Position numbers and translations under genes: made by a program. Shown here piece by piece: positions 1-10,328 of a stretch of 64,000 nucleotides of DNA. The DNA is taken from contig JADJTX010000023.1 of the NCBI GenBank assembly GCA_016710985.1, positions 20,993-84,992 on the forward strand, given 5' to 3'. The notes under the pieces were generated by a model that worked only from the letters and a program-made list of their open reading frames with translations, was not told the origin of the DNA and searched no databases. How positions within the stretch are numbered: position 1 is the stretch's first letter; each line of letters starts with the position of its first letter. This stretch comes from Ignavibacteria bacterium (GTDB lineage: Bacteria; Bacteroidota; Ignavibacteria; Tepidaquicellales; Tepidaquicellaceae).

Positions 1-1126
1 CAAGCCTCACGATGCATTTATCCCGTTTTACTGCAAGCCCGGCAAACCCTGATTCAGCATTACAAAATTCAGAGCTTGACATTCTGACTCTTCCGTGTCC
101 CAGCTCAAATCACAACGGCAGCTCTATAAGATTCGGAGCTGACGGGTATTTATATTTTGGTTTCGGCGACAGCAGTCCGGGCTCAGGCGGCGATCCTGAA
201 AATAAAGCGCAGAACAGATCGCAAATGTTTGGGAAAGTTCACAGGATCAATGTGGATTCCGCATCCGGAGGACAAAATTATTCCATTCCTCCCTCCAATC
301 CATATTATCAGAATACTTCCGGATACCGTGAAGAAATCTATGCTTACGGATTCCGCAATATGTGGAAATTTACTTTTGATGAAACAACCGGCAGACTCTG
401 GCTTGCAGACGTCGGTCAGACAAGGTGGGAGGAAATTAATATTGTAGAGGCGGGAAAAATTACGGATGGAGGAGAAAGGAAGGGTTTGTGTGTTATAATC
501 CGTCAAGTAACTGCGATACGGCAGGGTTTGTACCTGTTGAACCGCTTTATGTTTACGGTCATTCTCTTGGAACTTGCGTTGCCGGTGGATATGTATACAG
601 AGGAAGCCGGATGCCCGGACTTGAGGGAAAGTATGTTTATTCAGATTATACAACAGGCAGGATATGGGCGCTTACATGGGACGGCATAAATCCGCCTGTA
701 AATCAGGAACTTTTCGATACGCCTTACAGCATAGTTTCTTTTGCGGAAGATAAATTTAAGAATTTGTTCTTCATTCATTTCACGGCTTCAACGGGAAAAA
801 TTTACAAAATTATTGGTTCAACGGTTACTTCTTCCGGAACAGTTAATAGTGAAGTAATATCGGATTTTACACTTTATCAGAATTATCCCAATCCGTTTAA
901 TCCATCAACTCTTATAAGATACTCGCTTAAAGAAAATGGTTTTATAAGCCTGAAAGTTTACGATATAGCGGGAAAAGAAATTCGTTCATTGGTGAATGAA
1001 AATCAGGATAACGGAAATCATTCAATTAATTTTAATGCAGCAAATCTTTCAAGCGGCATCTATTATTATACAATGACGGTAAACGGAATAGTAAATCAGA
1101 CAAAGAGAATGGTGCTGCTGAATTGA
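1..1126 (+). CDS. PQQ-type sugar dehydrogenase (GSDH family), partial and frameshifted, with T9SS C-terminal signal
   Basis: The reading frame is open from base 3, so the N-terminus lies left of the window. The visible part matches the soluble aldose sugar dehydrogenase beta-propeller: NHNGSSIRFG, YLYFGFGD, AYGFRNMWKF and LADVGQ. This family oxidises sugars with PQQ outside the cytoplasm. From about base 880 a type A T9SS sorting domain follows (NYPNPFNPST, then KVYDIAGKEI and SSGIYYYTM), which predicts export by the type IX system and surface attachment or release. The frame breaks at the A5 run 455-459; one extra A restores AGKNYGWRRKEGF and joins the two halves. Family assignment is confident; the exact sugar is unknown. 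Confidence 0.8.
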
Positions 1127-1192
1127 AGCGGACCTTGGAGTACGCGATGGAGCAGCAAAGCAAAAGCATTGTTCATTGCTCATTGTTCATTG

Positions 1193-1870
1193 CTAATTGC
1201 CAAACACATATTCCTTCGGTTCCGCCTGTCCGTTTATTTCAACACGAATTCCGGTTGGAGCATTTATATTGTACACAATAAAATCCAGAGTATTAATTCC
1301 TTCGGTGAATCCTTCAGTTATTTCAAATGGAAACATTCCGTAATACGCATTGGTTGGTGTAAAGAAGCCTGTACTTTTTCCGTTGATCAGAATATTAACC
1401 CCGTTATTATCAGTTGACCAAAGCCCTCTGATCTCGGCTGTTTCATATTTAAATTTTGACAGATCAAATTGAGTTCTGTAAACATACAATCCGCTTTCAT
1501 TGAAATTAACTGCATCAGTTCTTGGTGAGATCCATTTTGAAAATTCATTGTTTGGCACCCACCTGTCCATTGGAAATCCTGTAGAGAGGGATACTCTGGC
1601 TTCAGGTCCCAGAAAATTCTTGTCAGCGCTGTTTGTTAAAAAGTAATGTTCATCTGTGGAGCCGTCCGCAAGTGTATATCTCCTGGAATCCTGACCTGTA
1701 TTATAAAGGTCAGAGATGGGCATCTTAGACCTGCCGCTGAATACTGAGCTGCAAAAAAATACAATCACAAAGAACAGAATGTTTTGAATCAGTCTTAAAA
1801 CTATTAACCACTGAGGCAACAGAGACAGTCTGCGCTGCAAATATGACATTAATGGATTCTGATGTTTCAA
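1193..1870 (-). CDS. Putative exported galactose-binding-like beta-sandwich protein
   Basis: A 225-residue protein with a hydrophobic segment at about residues 18-43 (signal peptide or anchor). The C-terminal half resembles galactose-binding-like lectin domains seen in secreted proteins: a FPFEITEGFTEGINTLDF strand pattern followed by APTGIRVEINGQAEP. No catalytic motif is visible. The N-terminal 15 residues before the hydrophobic segment look unnatural for a signal peptide, so the start may be a little downstream or affected by an indel. It lies convergent to the sugar dehydrogenase with only about 65 bases between them. It may bind carbohydrate, but that is inferred from fold style only. 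Confidence 0.5.
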   Translation of the reverse strand: MKHQNPLMSYLQRRLSLLPQWLIVLRLIQNILFFVIVFFCSSVFSGRSKMPISDLYNTGQDSRRYTLADGSTDEHYFLTNSADKNFLGPEARVSLSTGFPMDRWVPNNEFSKWISPRTDAVNFNESGLYVYRTQFDLSKFKYETAEIRGLWSTDNNGVNILINGKSTGFFTPTNAYYGMFPFEITEGFTEGINTLDFIVYNINAPTGIRVEINGQAEPKEYVFGN

Positions 1871-1904
1871 AATAGTAATTTATTAATTTATTAATTAGAA
1901 ACTA

Positions 1905-2120
1905 AAAACAAAATAGTCATCCGGTATGCTGAGTCTTTCTCAATACATTTTAACACGGAGGCACAGAGGGTACAGAGTTACACAGAGAGTATTTTCCATC
2001 AACAGTTTTATTAAGTATTGAAAAATCCATAATTTGTTTAATTTAAAAAAGATTAAAAATAAATAAACTTAAAGATTTCTCTGTGAAGCTCTGTGCTCTT
2101 TGTGCCTCTGTGGTATTTTT
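1905..2120. repeat. Dispersed inverted-repeat element, family A copy 1
   Basis: The left arm (from 1952, GGAGGCACAGAGGGTACAGA) is the imperfect reverse complement of the right arm (2077-2118, CTCTGTGCTCTTTGTGCCTC), separated by an AT-rich core. A second copy at 16180-16380 matches in arms, core and left flank. The element fills most of the 308-base gap between two minus-strand genes. It encodes nothing and looks like a miniature mobile or hairpin element. Confidence 0.75.
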
Positions 2121-2178
2121 TAATTTTGAATTAGTCTGTAAAAGTAGAAACGACAAACTCATCAGTTTTCATAAGTTT

Positions 2179-3617
2179 CTAATTAAAAAGTTCTTCAGCT
2201 TTTTCAAGCAGCCATATTTTATTGATCACTTCCGTTCTTAAAAGTTCATCTTTTAATTCAGATAATTTAATTTTATCGGAACCGCCGGCATTAAACTTTA
2301 TATCACTGAATTTTTTAATTAAAAAAACAAATTTTCCCGCCTGAAGTTTAACACTCTCAGCAAGTTTCTTATTTTTAGAAATAAAATTACGGAATGTTTC
2401 GATCATTGAATATAGTTCATCTGAATATCCCGATTCATAATAGATCATAAGCTGATATCTCTTGATAGAAACGTGGTCCATCTGGCTGCTGACTTCCATT
2501 TTTGAGACATGATCCATTGCTTTGCTGAAATCTTTCATTTTGAAGTTAAGGGTAAGACAGGCAAAATTATAAAATTTGTCTCTGTATTCAGGATTAATTT
2601 TTTTCATATTTTCATTTATGAATTCTTTAACCCAATCGAATTTATTCAGGCTGCTGGCAGTACTCACGATCTGTGTAAATACAAAAGGATTCATGTAACC
2701 TTTCTTATCATTTATCAGTAAATCGTTTTCAAATATATAAAATGATATTTCAAACATCTCTTTTATATATTCAGTCTTTCCGTTCATTATATTTCTGTTG
2801 CAGTATTCCATCAGTGTCAAACCCATATAACTGTTGAATGTACTGCTGAATTTATGTGAGTTTCCCGTAAAGATATTTTTCAACTGCGCGAAGATACCAT
2901 GATCAGTTTTATCCAGAATGATCTTCAGGCTCAGCAGGGAGCAGTCTGTAATTTCATGGTAACTGTGATCAAATCTTTCAATGAAATTTAAGAACAATTT
3001 TAGATTATTACTTTTATAATCTTTATCGAGATATGAATTATTGATCAGTAATGTATTAAAAACATCCGAGCATTCATTAAGATAAAACAATGTTAAATAC
3101 TCTATTTCTTTTTCTTCATCAATGATCTTTTCAGCGTTTGCTTTGTTTATATCAGCCGTAAACTCTCTCTCTAATTTAAGGGCTCTGTAATTATAATAAA
3201 AATATTCATAGTCCTGCTTCAACTCAGATAGCATGATCTTGTAACCTTTCATTGATCTTTCAAAAGCTGTATTCAGATTTCTTATCATTTGTTCTTTCAT
3301 TACAGAAAGGCCTCTTATTTTTTCATCGCTTTCATAATTCTGAAGTTCAATGAACAGGTCAGCGCATTTTCCCAGATCATAAATTAAATTCTTCATAACG
3401 CCGTAATTGAATTCTTTGTCTTTATATAATCTTTTCCAGATCTTTTTTCTTTCAAGGTCAGGTGAACTGAAACCGGGTCCATGTTTTTTATAATTCTGTA
3501 TAAATTAACAACCGCTGATTTTTTATTGAAATAAGGCGAAAGAAGAAATTCTTCGAATCTTTTTATCTCTCCGCTGCTGAATGTTCTGAAAATGAATAAT
3601 ACTGAAGTATTTAACAT
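2179..3617 (-). CDS. Conserved hypothetical helical protein, about 479 aa, one frameshift
   Basis: The protein starts MLNTSVLFIFRTFSSGEIKR and carries the motif RFEEFLLSPYFNKKSAVVNL. I recognise this N-terminal pattern (FEEFLxSPYFN) from hypothetical proteins of Bacteroidetes/Ignavibacteria, but no function is known to me. The rest is alpha-helical and Lys/Glu/Leu rich, without a signal peptide or catalytic motif, and looks like a helical-repeat cytoplasmic protein. The frame breaks near 3473: adding one C on the plus strand (CC to CCC) restores DPGFSSPDLERKKIWKRLYK and joins the 74-residue N-terminal part to the 405-residue remainder. Confidence 0.6.
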
Positions 3618-3805
3618 ATAGTTGGTGGTGAAAATCCGGGATTATTAAATTATCATTAAATGCTTATTTCATCCAATATTTACAGGTTTATTGCTAAAAG
3701 CAATTTACTAAAGATGCTCCATGCCATTCAATCCGTGATGAAAACGGCAGTAAAATATTTTTGCAAAGACATTACATTCACATTAATTTTGTATCAGTTC
3801 ATTAA

Positions 3806-3874
3806 AATAATAACCCGGGAAACAACACGCGGATTGTTTTCCATAATGGCATGCCGGTATGCCGGGTTATTATT
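3806..3874. promoter_or_regulatory. 13-bp perfect inverted repeat with nested hairpins in a divergent intergenic region
   Basis: AATAATAACCCGG (3806-3818) pairs perfectly with CCGGGTTATTATT (3862-3874). Inside, GAAACAA (3819-3825) can pair with TTGTTTTC (3834-3841), and GGCAT (3848-3852) with ATGCC (3859-3863). This gives a three-way-junction or cruciform shape. It lies about 30 bases before the start at 3905 and between two divergently transcribed genes, so it is not a 3' terminator of either. It could be an operator, a 5' UTR structure or a small repeat element. Confidence 0.5.
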
Positions 3875-3904
3875 CATTTAAAAACTTAAAAAAATAATTT
3901 TAAA

Positions 3905-6060
3905 ATGCAGTCAATAAAAAACTTAATCAGAAACATGAACATGAGATCAATGTATTTTCTTTTAATTGTAATAATGCTTTGTTCAACAAGCTCTTTTTCA
4001 CAAAACAAAAAATCAACACCGCCTGCCGGTCAGACTTCTGTAATTAAAATTGAAACAGGAAGTCTCACAAAAACAGTTGATTCAAAATTAACGGAAGAAG
4101 CTCTAAAAATTAATTCTGAGTTAGATCTGCTTAAAAGAACAGACAACTCTTATCCTTCAGACAAATCAGACAAGCTAAACGAATTAAGGATCAAGTCTGA
4201 AGAATTAAGTAAAACTACAATTACAGTTAATTCAGCTAATCTTAATCATCGCAACGTTTTCCAAAAAGCAGTAAACAGAAATTCTGACAACATTACAGGG
4301 ACAGAAATATTTTCAGGAAATTACATTGTTGCATCTGCTGCTCAGGTTGAACAAAGAGGAGCGGAAGAAGGAAAGATCTGGCTGATAATAGCCGTAGGTC
4401 AGGGAGATACCGGAATCAGCGCCTCGGGAGATTCTCTGTTGCTTTTCAGTTCAATTGATAATGGCGTGACATACAGTCTTGTTTCTTCTTTAAAAGCTGA
4501 CGATGCAGTCAAAGTTAACCGAGATGAGATTGACATGGAAAGAATTGAGAGCTTTACCGGTACAAAATATTTACATGTAACTGTCGGATACGTTACCGGC
4601 GGATATTCCGGAGTTAAGAAAATCAGTTTGCTGACATTTGATAATTCCGGAAGCTTCAATGAATCTCCAATGAACATTCCCGGCTACTCCGTAGCAAGTA
4701 ATTACTACAGACCGAGGATCACATCCGACAATTCAACATATCCTTTAGATCCATATGTGACGATTGCATTCATGCAGGATTCTGTTTCAGGTCAGGACCA
4801 TAATATAATGTCTAAATTTTTCCGGCTGTATAATCCATTTACAATGACACCGGCAATTACTTATTTCCGCAGAGCATATACTCACCTGTGCAGGGTCTTT
4901 ATAACGATTTCAGGACTCAGATGGATGTAGCATATTTTAATAATTCCGGTGATACAATTATTTTTGTATTAAGCGCTTTTCCCGGATCCGAAAGCGGAGT
5001 TTATCTCTATAAAGCGCACGGCAATACAAATGTATATCCGGTCTATAGAGGAACACTTTCAAGTTTTTATGCCGGAGATGAAATTGAATTTGCAAGAGTT
5101 GCATCTAACGGCGGTATTGGAAATAAAAATTTAATGATCACTTATTCTGATAATTATTTCAATATCGGAGACTGGGATCAATGGGTCTTTTCAACTCAGA
5201 ACGGAACAGACTGGACCAGCAGCACAGTTGACTTCTCAGGAAATTTCAATTCTCAATTCGGTGATATTATAGGAAGAAGAAATACTGACGGTTGCTTTAA
5301 CATAGCATTCAAGAATAATAACTCCTGTATTGAAACAGTTGCATCTGCGGAATTCAGGAATAGTTCTCTGATTAATTATGTCTTCAACCTAAACGATAAT
5401 TTTGCATCGAGCTTTCTGCATCCGAAGCCTGCATTCAGATTTGTTGATAATGACAGCGCTCTTACGGTATGGGGAACCTATTATGTCCTTTATTCCACCG
5501 GCGGAAGCAATGCCATCAGAATAAATGTCGGTGCTGCAATTGAAGGATTATTTGACTCAGGTAATTCTAATCACGTAATAGAAGATAATATTTCATTTTA
5601 TCTTCACAGCAGCATTGCTCCTTATAATGTAGTTGATTCAGCAACCCTTCATTCTTACAGTTGCATTCTTAATAATGCAGTTATATTTAAGAATGCTCCA
5701 AGCGGAATTACTACCTTTCGGTAAAACACCGAAACTCTATCGAAACCTGGAGCGCAGGGACCGCTTTAGTCTTTCCTAAAGGTTCATCATGGGTATCATA
5801 TAATTTTGCTTCTTCAGCTCGAATTCTACGGAGAGAATGTTGTGCTTATATCTCCGGCATATTGCTTTTACAGCGGGGATGTCAATCAGGACGGAGCCAT
5901 AGATCTTACGGATGTTCTTCTCATACATAACGACGGAGGTATTTTTCTAACAGGTCAGTATCTTACAACAAATCTGAACGGAGACTCAGGAACAGATCTT
6001 ACTGATCTACTGATGGCATATAATAATTCAACAAATTTTGTAAGCGTTCAAAAACCATGA
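3905..6060 (+). CDS. Large secreted protein with dockerin-like C-terminal module (frameshifted)
   Basis: A signal peptide is visible (YFLLIVIMLCSTSSFSQ), followed by a Ser/Thr-rich segment and a beta-rich region I cannot assign. The C-terminus carries a shared module: APYNVVDSATL, KHRNSIETWS, then two Ca-loop repeats (GDVNQDGAIDLTD and GDSGTDLTD), ending YNNSTNFVSVQKP. The same order occurs in the proteins at 30684 and 60588. The frame breaks near 4885, at 5705 (one A missing gives GNYYLSVKHRN) and near 5818; together the three parts give about 715 residues. Strong signal for export; function of the body unknown. A strong terminator follows at 6099. Confidence 0.65.
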
Positions 6061-6098
6061 CACGTTAAAATTGTAACTTTGAACCCGCAATTTGAATT

Positions 6099-6130
6099 AA
6101 AGCCGGCAGAGCAATCTGCCGGCTTTTTCT
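6099..6130 (+). terminator. Intrinsic terminator with GCAA tetraloop
   Basis: A perfect 12-bp stem AAAGCCGGCAGA / TCTGCCGGCTTT (6099-6110 and 6115-6126) closes a GCAA tetraloop, a stable GNRA loop, and is followed by a short T-rich tail. It lies 38 bases after the stop of the secreted protein gene. Confidence 0.9.
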
Positions 6131-6169
6131 ATTACGGGAACACTTCTTCACCACTCAGCAACAAGAACC

Positions 6170-6348
6170 CAAACTCACCAAACCAAAACTACCAAACTCT
6201 TCCTACGAACTCACCAAACTTACCGAACTCAACGAACCAACGAACTCATTAAACTCAACGAACTCAACGAACTCACCGAACTCACCAAACTCAACGAACT
6301 CATTAAACTCAACGAACTTAACGAACTTAACGAACAAACGAACTTATT
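6170..6348. repeat. Degenerate 9-bp tandem array (ACGAACTCA type)
   Basis: About 180 bases made of variants of a 9-bp unit (ACGAACTCA, ACCAAACTC, ACGAACTTA). It sits between the terminator and the cyanophycinase gene and accounts for most of this 352-base gap. The same unit in reverse orientation forms the array at 10074. Confidence 0.85.
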
Positions 6349-6412
6349 CAATATCTTTTCAAAATTTATATCATTATTTTTATAAAACATATTTTGCAAT
6401 AAATCATATCAG

Positions 6413-7255
6413 TTGGAAACTAACAATCATTACACCGAAGAGCTTGGCGGTGAAATACTTATCATAGGAGGTGCGGAGGATAAGCTAAATGAGCGTCACA
6501 TACTTAGAAAATTTGTAGAGCTCTCAGGCGGCAAGGATTCAAGAATACTGATCGTACCCGTGCCTTCTGATTTTCCCGTAGTTACTGCGACTCTTTATAA
6601 AAGCATTTTCGAACACATAGGAGTAAAAAGTGTATCTGTTCTTGATGCGACTACCAGACAGGAAATATTAAAAGTAGACGCAGCAGAGAGCATGAAAGAT
6701 ATTACAGGCGTTTTTCTTACAGGCGGTGATCAGATGAGATTAAGCTCAATTCTTGGCGGGACAAAATTTTTAATGAAACTTAAGGAGTCTTTAAGAAATG
6801 GCGTGACGCTTGGCGGCTCGAGCGCTGGTGCATCAAGCATGAGCTCGACAATGATCGTAAGAGGAGAGCCGACAGTTCAGCCGCTAAAAGATTCCATCCG
6901 GCTTTGCCCGGGTCTTGGTATTTTAAAAAATATAATCATTGATCAGCACTTTACAGAAAGATCAAGACTGAACAGGCTTATAACAGCAGTGACATATAAT
7001 CCCAATAATCTCGGAATAGGAATAGACGAGAATACTGCTATTCATATTAAAAGAAACGGTGTGCTTGAAGTATTCGGAGCAGGAACTGTGACAATCGTTG
7101 ACGGATCGAACATTACTTATAATACTATAGCAGAAGTTCACGAGTTTGAACCGTTCTCTGTAATGGGAATACAGGTTAACATTCTGAGCAGTTCTGTAAA
7201 GTATGATATTTATAACAGGAAGCAGATTGCAGCGGTGGGATATTTACAAATATAA
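6413..7255 (+). CDS. cphB: Cyanophycinase (peptidase S51)
   Basis: Hydrolyses cyanophycin (multi-L-arginyl-poly-L-aspartate) to beta-Asp-Arg dipeptides. The 280-residue protein has the family hallmarks: GGEILIIGGAEDK near the N-terminus, FLTGGDQMRL, and the serine nucleophile motif GGSSAGASSMSSTMI at about residue 140, followed by LGILKNIIIDQHFTERSRLNR. Length is typical for the cytoplasmic form and no signal peptide is seen. The start is TTG at 6413; no earlier in-frame start fits. The synthetase follows in the same direction 141 bases downstream, so the two probably form one storage-polymer module. Confidence 0.93.
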   Translation: METNNHYTEELGGEILIIGGAEDKLNERHILRKFVELSGGKDSRILIVPVPSDFPVVTATLYKSIFEHIGVKSVSVLDATTRQEILKVDAAESMKDITGVFLTGGDQMRLSSILGGTKFLMKLKESLRNGVTLGGSSAGASSMSSTMIVRGEPTVQPLKDSIRLCPGLGILKNIIIDQHFTERSRLNRLITAVTYNPNNLGIGIDENTAIHIKRNGVLEVFGAGTVTIVDGSNITYNTIAEVHEFEPFSVMGIQVNILSSSVKYDIYNRKQIAAVGYLQI

Positions 7256-7390
7256 TTACAAATTACAAATTACGCGTTACGAGTTTTGTGAATTCAAAAA
7301 TTTTAATATTCAAGCAATAATAAAACTTAATACCAAATACCCAATACCCAATACTTAATACTTAATTACCAAATACCTAATACTTAAAAC
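7256..7390. repeat. Short-period intergenic repeats (ATTACAA / AATACCCAATAC)
   Basis: The gap between cphB and cphA holds ACAAATTACAAATTAC, followed by 8-10-bp variants around AATACCCAATACTTAAT. It is a degenerate periodic array like those at 6170 and 51635 and ends just before the cphA start. Confidence 0.7.
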
Positions 7391-7396
7391 CCTATA

Positions 7397-10073
7397 ATGA
7401 AAATTTTAGATATCAGAGCTTTACGAGGTGCTAATTACTGGAGCAACAGATGGAAGAAGCTGATCGTGATGAAGCTGGACATAGAAGATTATGAAGAAAA
7501 GCCGTCGGATAGGATCCCGGGTTTTAACGAAAGAATAAAAGAACTGATGCCGACGTTGCAGACGCACACCTGCAGCCTCGGATATGAAGGCGGATTTTTG
7601 GAAAGAGTGAAAGAGGGGACTTATGCAGGGCATATTATAGAGCACATTGCATTAGAGATGCAGACACTCGCGGGTATGGATACAGGATTCGGAAGGACAC
7701 GGGATTCTGACGGACCCGGTATTTATAATGTTGTGTTCAGCTATGTGGAAGAAAAAGCAGGGATATATACTGCGAAGGCATCTGTAAATTTATATCTGGG
7801 AATTTCAGAAGGGAAGTCTTTGGATGAATTAAAAAAAATATTGGACAATGACATACAGAATTTAAGAGAGATACGTGAAGAAGTCAGATACGGACCAAGC
7901 ACAGGTTCTATAATTGAGGAAGCAGAGGAAAAGGGAATCCCTCACATCAGGTTAAATGAAAATTCACTGGTACAGCTGGGATACGGTATGTATCAAAAGA
8001 CTATACAGGCAACAGTAACAGGAAGGACCAGTTATATTGCCACTGACATTGCCAGCGATAAAAATCTTTCAAAGAAGCTTTTAGCAAGCATGGGAATACC
8101 TGTCCCGAAAGGATTTAAAGTTTACAAAGAAGAAGAAATTGAAGGAGCTGTTGATTCGATAGGGTTTCCTGTTGCAGTTAAGCCGCTTGATTCAAATCAC
8201 GGTAAAGGAATAACAGTGAATATAAGTTCACTCGAAGAAGCAAAGAAAGCCTTTCATTCAGCGAAGCATTATTCAAGAGCAATAATAATCGAAAAGTCAC
8301 TTGAAGGAAAGGACTACAGGGCTCTGGTCATTAATAATAAGCTTACAGCAGTAGCAGATAGAACTCCGGCATTCATTTCGGGTGACGGAAAATCAACTAT
8401 AAAAGAGCTGATTGACAAAATTAAATATTGATCCGAGAAGAGGTTACGGACACGAGAAAATTCTGACACAGATAACAATAGATAATATGACTCTCAGGCT
8501 TCTTGAACTTAGCGGATATACACTGGATACCGTTTTGGAAAAGGATAAAATATGTTATTTAAAATCGACAGCCAACATTTCGACCGGAGGAACTGCAATT
8601 GACAGGACTGATGAAGTTCATCCGGATAATATTTTTGTGCTCGAAAGAATTGCTCATATCATCGGGCTTGACATTGCCGGAATTGATATCATAGCGCCTG
8701 ACATTTCGACTCCGTTATCACAGAACGGGGGAGCGATAGTTGAAGTCAACGCAGCTCCGGGATTCAGGATGCACATTGCGCCGTCACAAGGTCTGCCCAG
8801 AAATGTTGCAGAGCCGGTAGTTAACATGCTCTTTCCGCCGGGAGAAAAATTCAGAATACCTATAATTGCGGTTACAGGAACAAACGGTAAAACGACTACT
8901 ACACGCCTCATTGCTCACATTATGAAAAACATAGGAAAGAATGTCGGCTTTACTACAACTGAAGGAGTTTACATTGGCAACAGGTTAATACAGGCCGGTG
9001 ACAATACGGGACCCGTTTCCGCTCAAATGGTATTAAGAGACCCGACAGTGGAAATAGCGGTGCTTGAAGTTGCCAGAGGCGGTTTACTGCGCGCAGGACT
9101 TGGTTTTGACGGATGTGATATCGGAATAATAATGAATGTTACAGCAGATCATCTCGGGCTGAAAGACATAAATTCCCTTGAAGAAATGGCGCGGGTAAAA
9201 GCGATAGTAGCCGAGAATGTATTCAAAAGAGGATACGCGGTTTTGAATGCAGATGATAAACTGGTTTTGAAAATGAGAGAGAGACTTGACTGCAACATTG
9301 CAATGTTCAGCATGGATGAAAATAATCCGGCAATTGCAAAGCACACAAAACTGGGAGGGATTGCCTGTGTTTATGAAAATAATTTTATCACATTATTGAA
9401 AGGTCACTGGAAACTCAGAGTAGAAAAAGTCATCAACATACCTTTGACATATTCCGGAAAAGCTGCATTCATGATTCAGAACGTACTGGCAGCAACACTT
9501 GCATCGTATATTTTGCATGGAGTAAGAATTGAGGACATAAAGTTCGGATTAAATTCATTTGTACCATCAGTCACACAGACACCGGGAAGACTTAACATGA
9601 TTGAAGTCGGAAATTTTACAGTACTTATAGACTTTGCACATAACCCGGCCGGAATGGAAGCGCTGTCTAAATTTGTTGAGAAGCTGCCGAACAAAGTTAA
9701 GACCGGAATCATCGGAGGTACAGGCGACAGGCGAGATGAGGATATTAAGAATCTCGGTAAAGCCGCAGCCAGAATGCTTACAAATATCATAGTCCGTGAA
9801 GATGAAAGTTTACGCGGAAGAAATGCAGGCGAAGTAAATAAACTTGTCATAGAAGGTATCCGGAATGAAAAACCCGATGTCCCTGTAAAAGTCATTGAAG
9901 ACGAATCAGAGGCAATAAATTTCGGACTGAAAAATGCAAAGAAGAATGAACTGCTGGTGATACTCCCTGATAATATTCCAAGAGCCATTGAGATAGTAAA
10001 TAAATTCAGGGACAGACTGAATTCCGTGACGATCGAACAGAGTGATATACCGAATATGAATGAAGAAAACTAG
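7397..10073 (+). CDS. cphA: Cyanophycin synthetase (one frameshift)
   Basis: Polymerises aspartate and arginine into cyanophycin using ATP. Order of domains: N-terminal CphA domain (RGANYWS..., HIIEHIALEMQTLAG), ATP-grasp domain (PLDSNHGKGITVNIS), then a Mur-ligase-like domain with P-loop VTGTNGKTTTTRLIAH at about 8872-8920 and DFAHNPAGMEAL further on. The combined length is about 890 residues, usual for CphA. The frame breaks around 8424: deleting one A from TTAAAT gives LIDKINIDPRRGYGHEK, the conserved linking motif, so I read this as a base-calling indel. Forms an operon-like pair with cphB. Confidence 0.92.
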
Positions 10074-10325
10074 TTCATTGAGTTCATTGAGTTCGTTGAG
10101 TTCATTGAGTTCATTGAGTTCATTGAGTTCGTTGAGTTCATTGAGTTCGTTGAGTTCATTGAGTTCGTTGAGTTAGTTAAGTTAGTTAAGTTAGTTGAGT
10201 TAGTTAAGTTAGTTAAGTTAGTTAAGTTAGTTAAGTTCGTTAAGTTCGTTAAGTTCGTTAAGTTCGTTCATTTCCATTGTTCATTGTTCATTGTTCATTA
10301 TTAATTATTCATTATTAATTAAGTT
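10074..10325. repeat. Long 9-bp tandem array (GTTCATTGA / GTTCGTTGA / GTTAGTTAA)
   Basis: Starting at the cphA stop, about 20 units of a 9-bp motif run without interruption. They drift from GTTCATTGA to GTTCGTTGA to GTTAGTTAA to GTTCGTTAA, and finish in TTCATTG/TTAATTA variants just before the glcD start. The unit is the reverse complement of that at 6170. There are no spacers, so this is not a CRISPR array. Confidence 0.92.
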
Positions 10326-10328
10326 AGC

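Noticed and set aside
1169..1417. Plus-strand open frame beginning in the TTCATTGC repeat tract
   Set aside because: It is antisense to the beta-sandwich gene and starts in repeats; no support.
3660..3881. Plus-strand open frame of 73 codons in the divergent gap
   Set aside because: It runs through the long inverted repeat, has no family-like features or ribosome site, and its composition is that of intergenic DNA.
8412..8431. Programmed ribosomal frameshift in cphA
   Set aside because: No slippery heptamer plus downstream structure is seen, the same kind of one-base break occurs in dozens of other genes, and CphA is not known to use frameshifting.
9476..9988. Long minus-strand open frames inside cphA, adenylosuccinate lyase and others
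   Set aside because: These are antisense shadows rich in Ser/Leu/Ile with no family motifs, produced by codon bias of the real genes.
10074..10325. CRISPR array
   Set aside because: Units are 9 bp, contiguous and without unique spacers; no cas genes are present.
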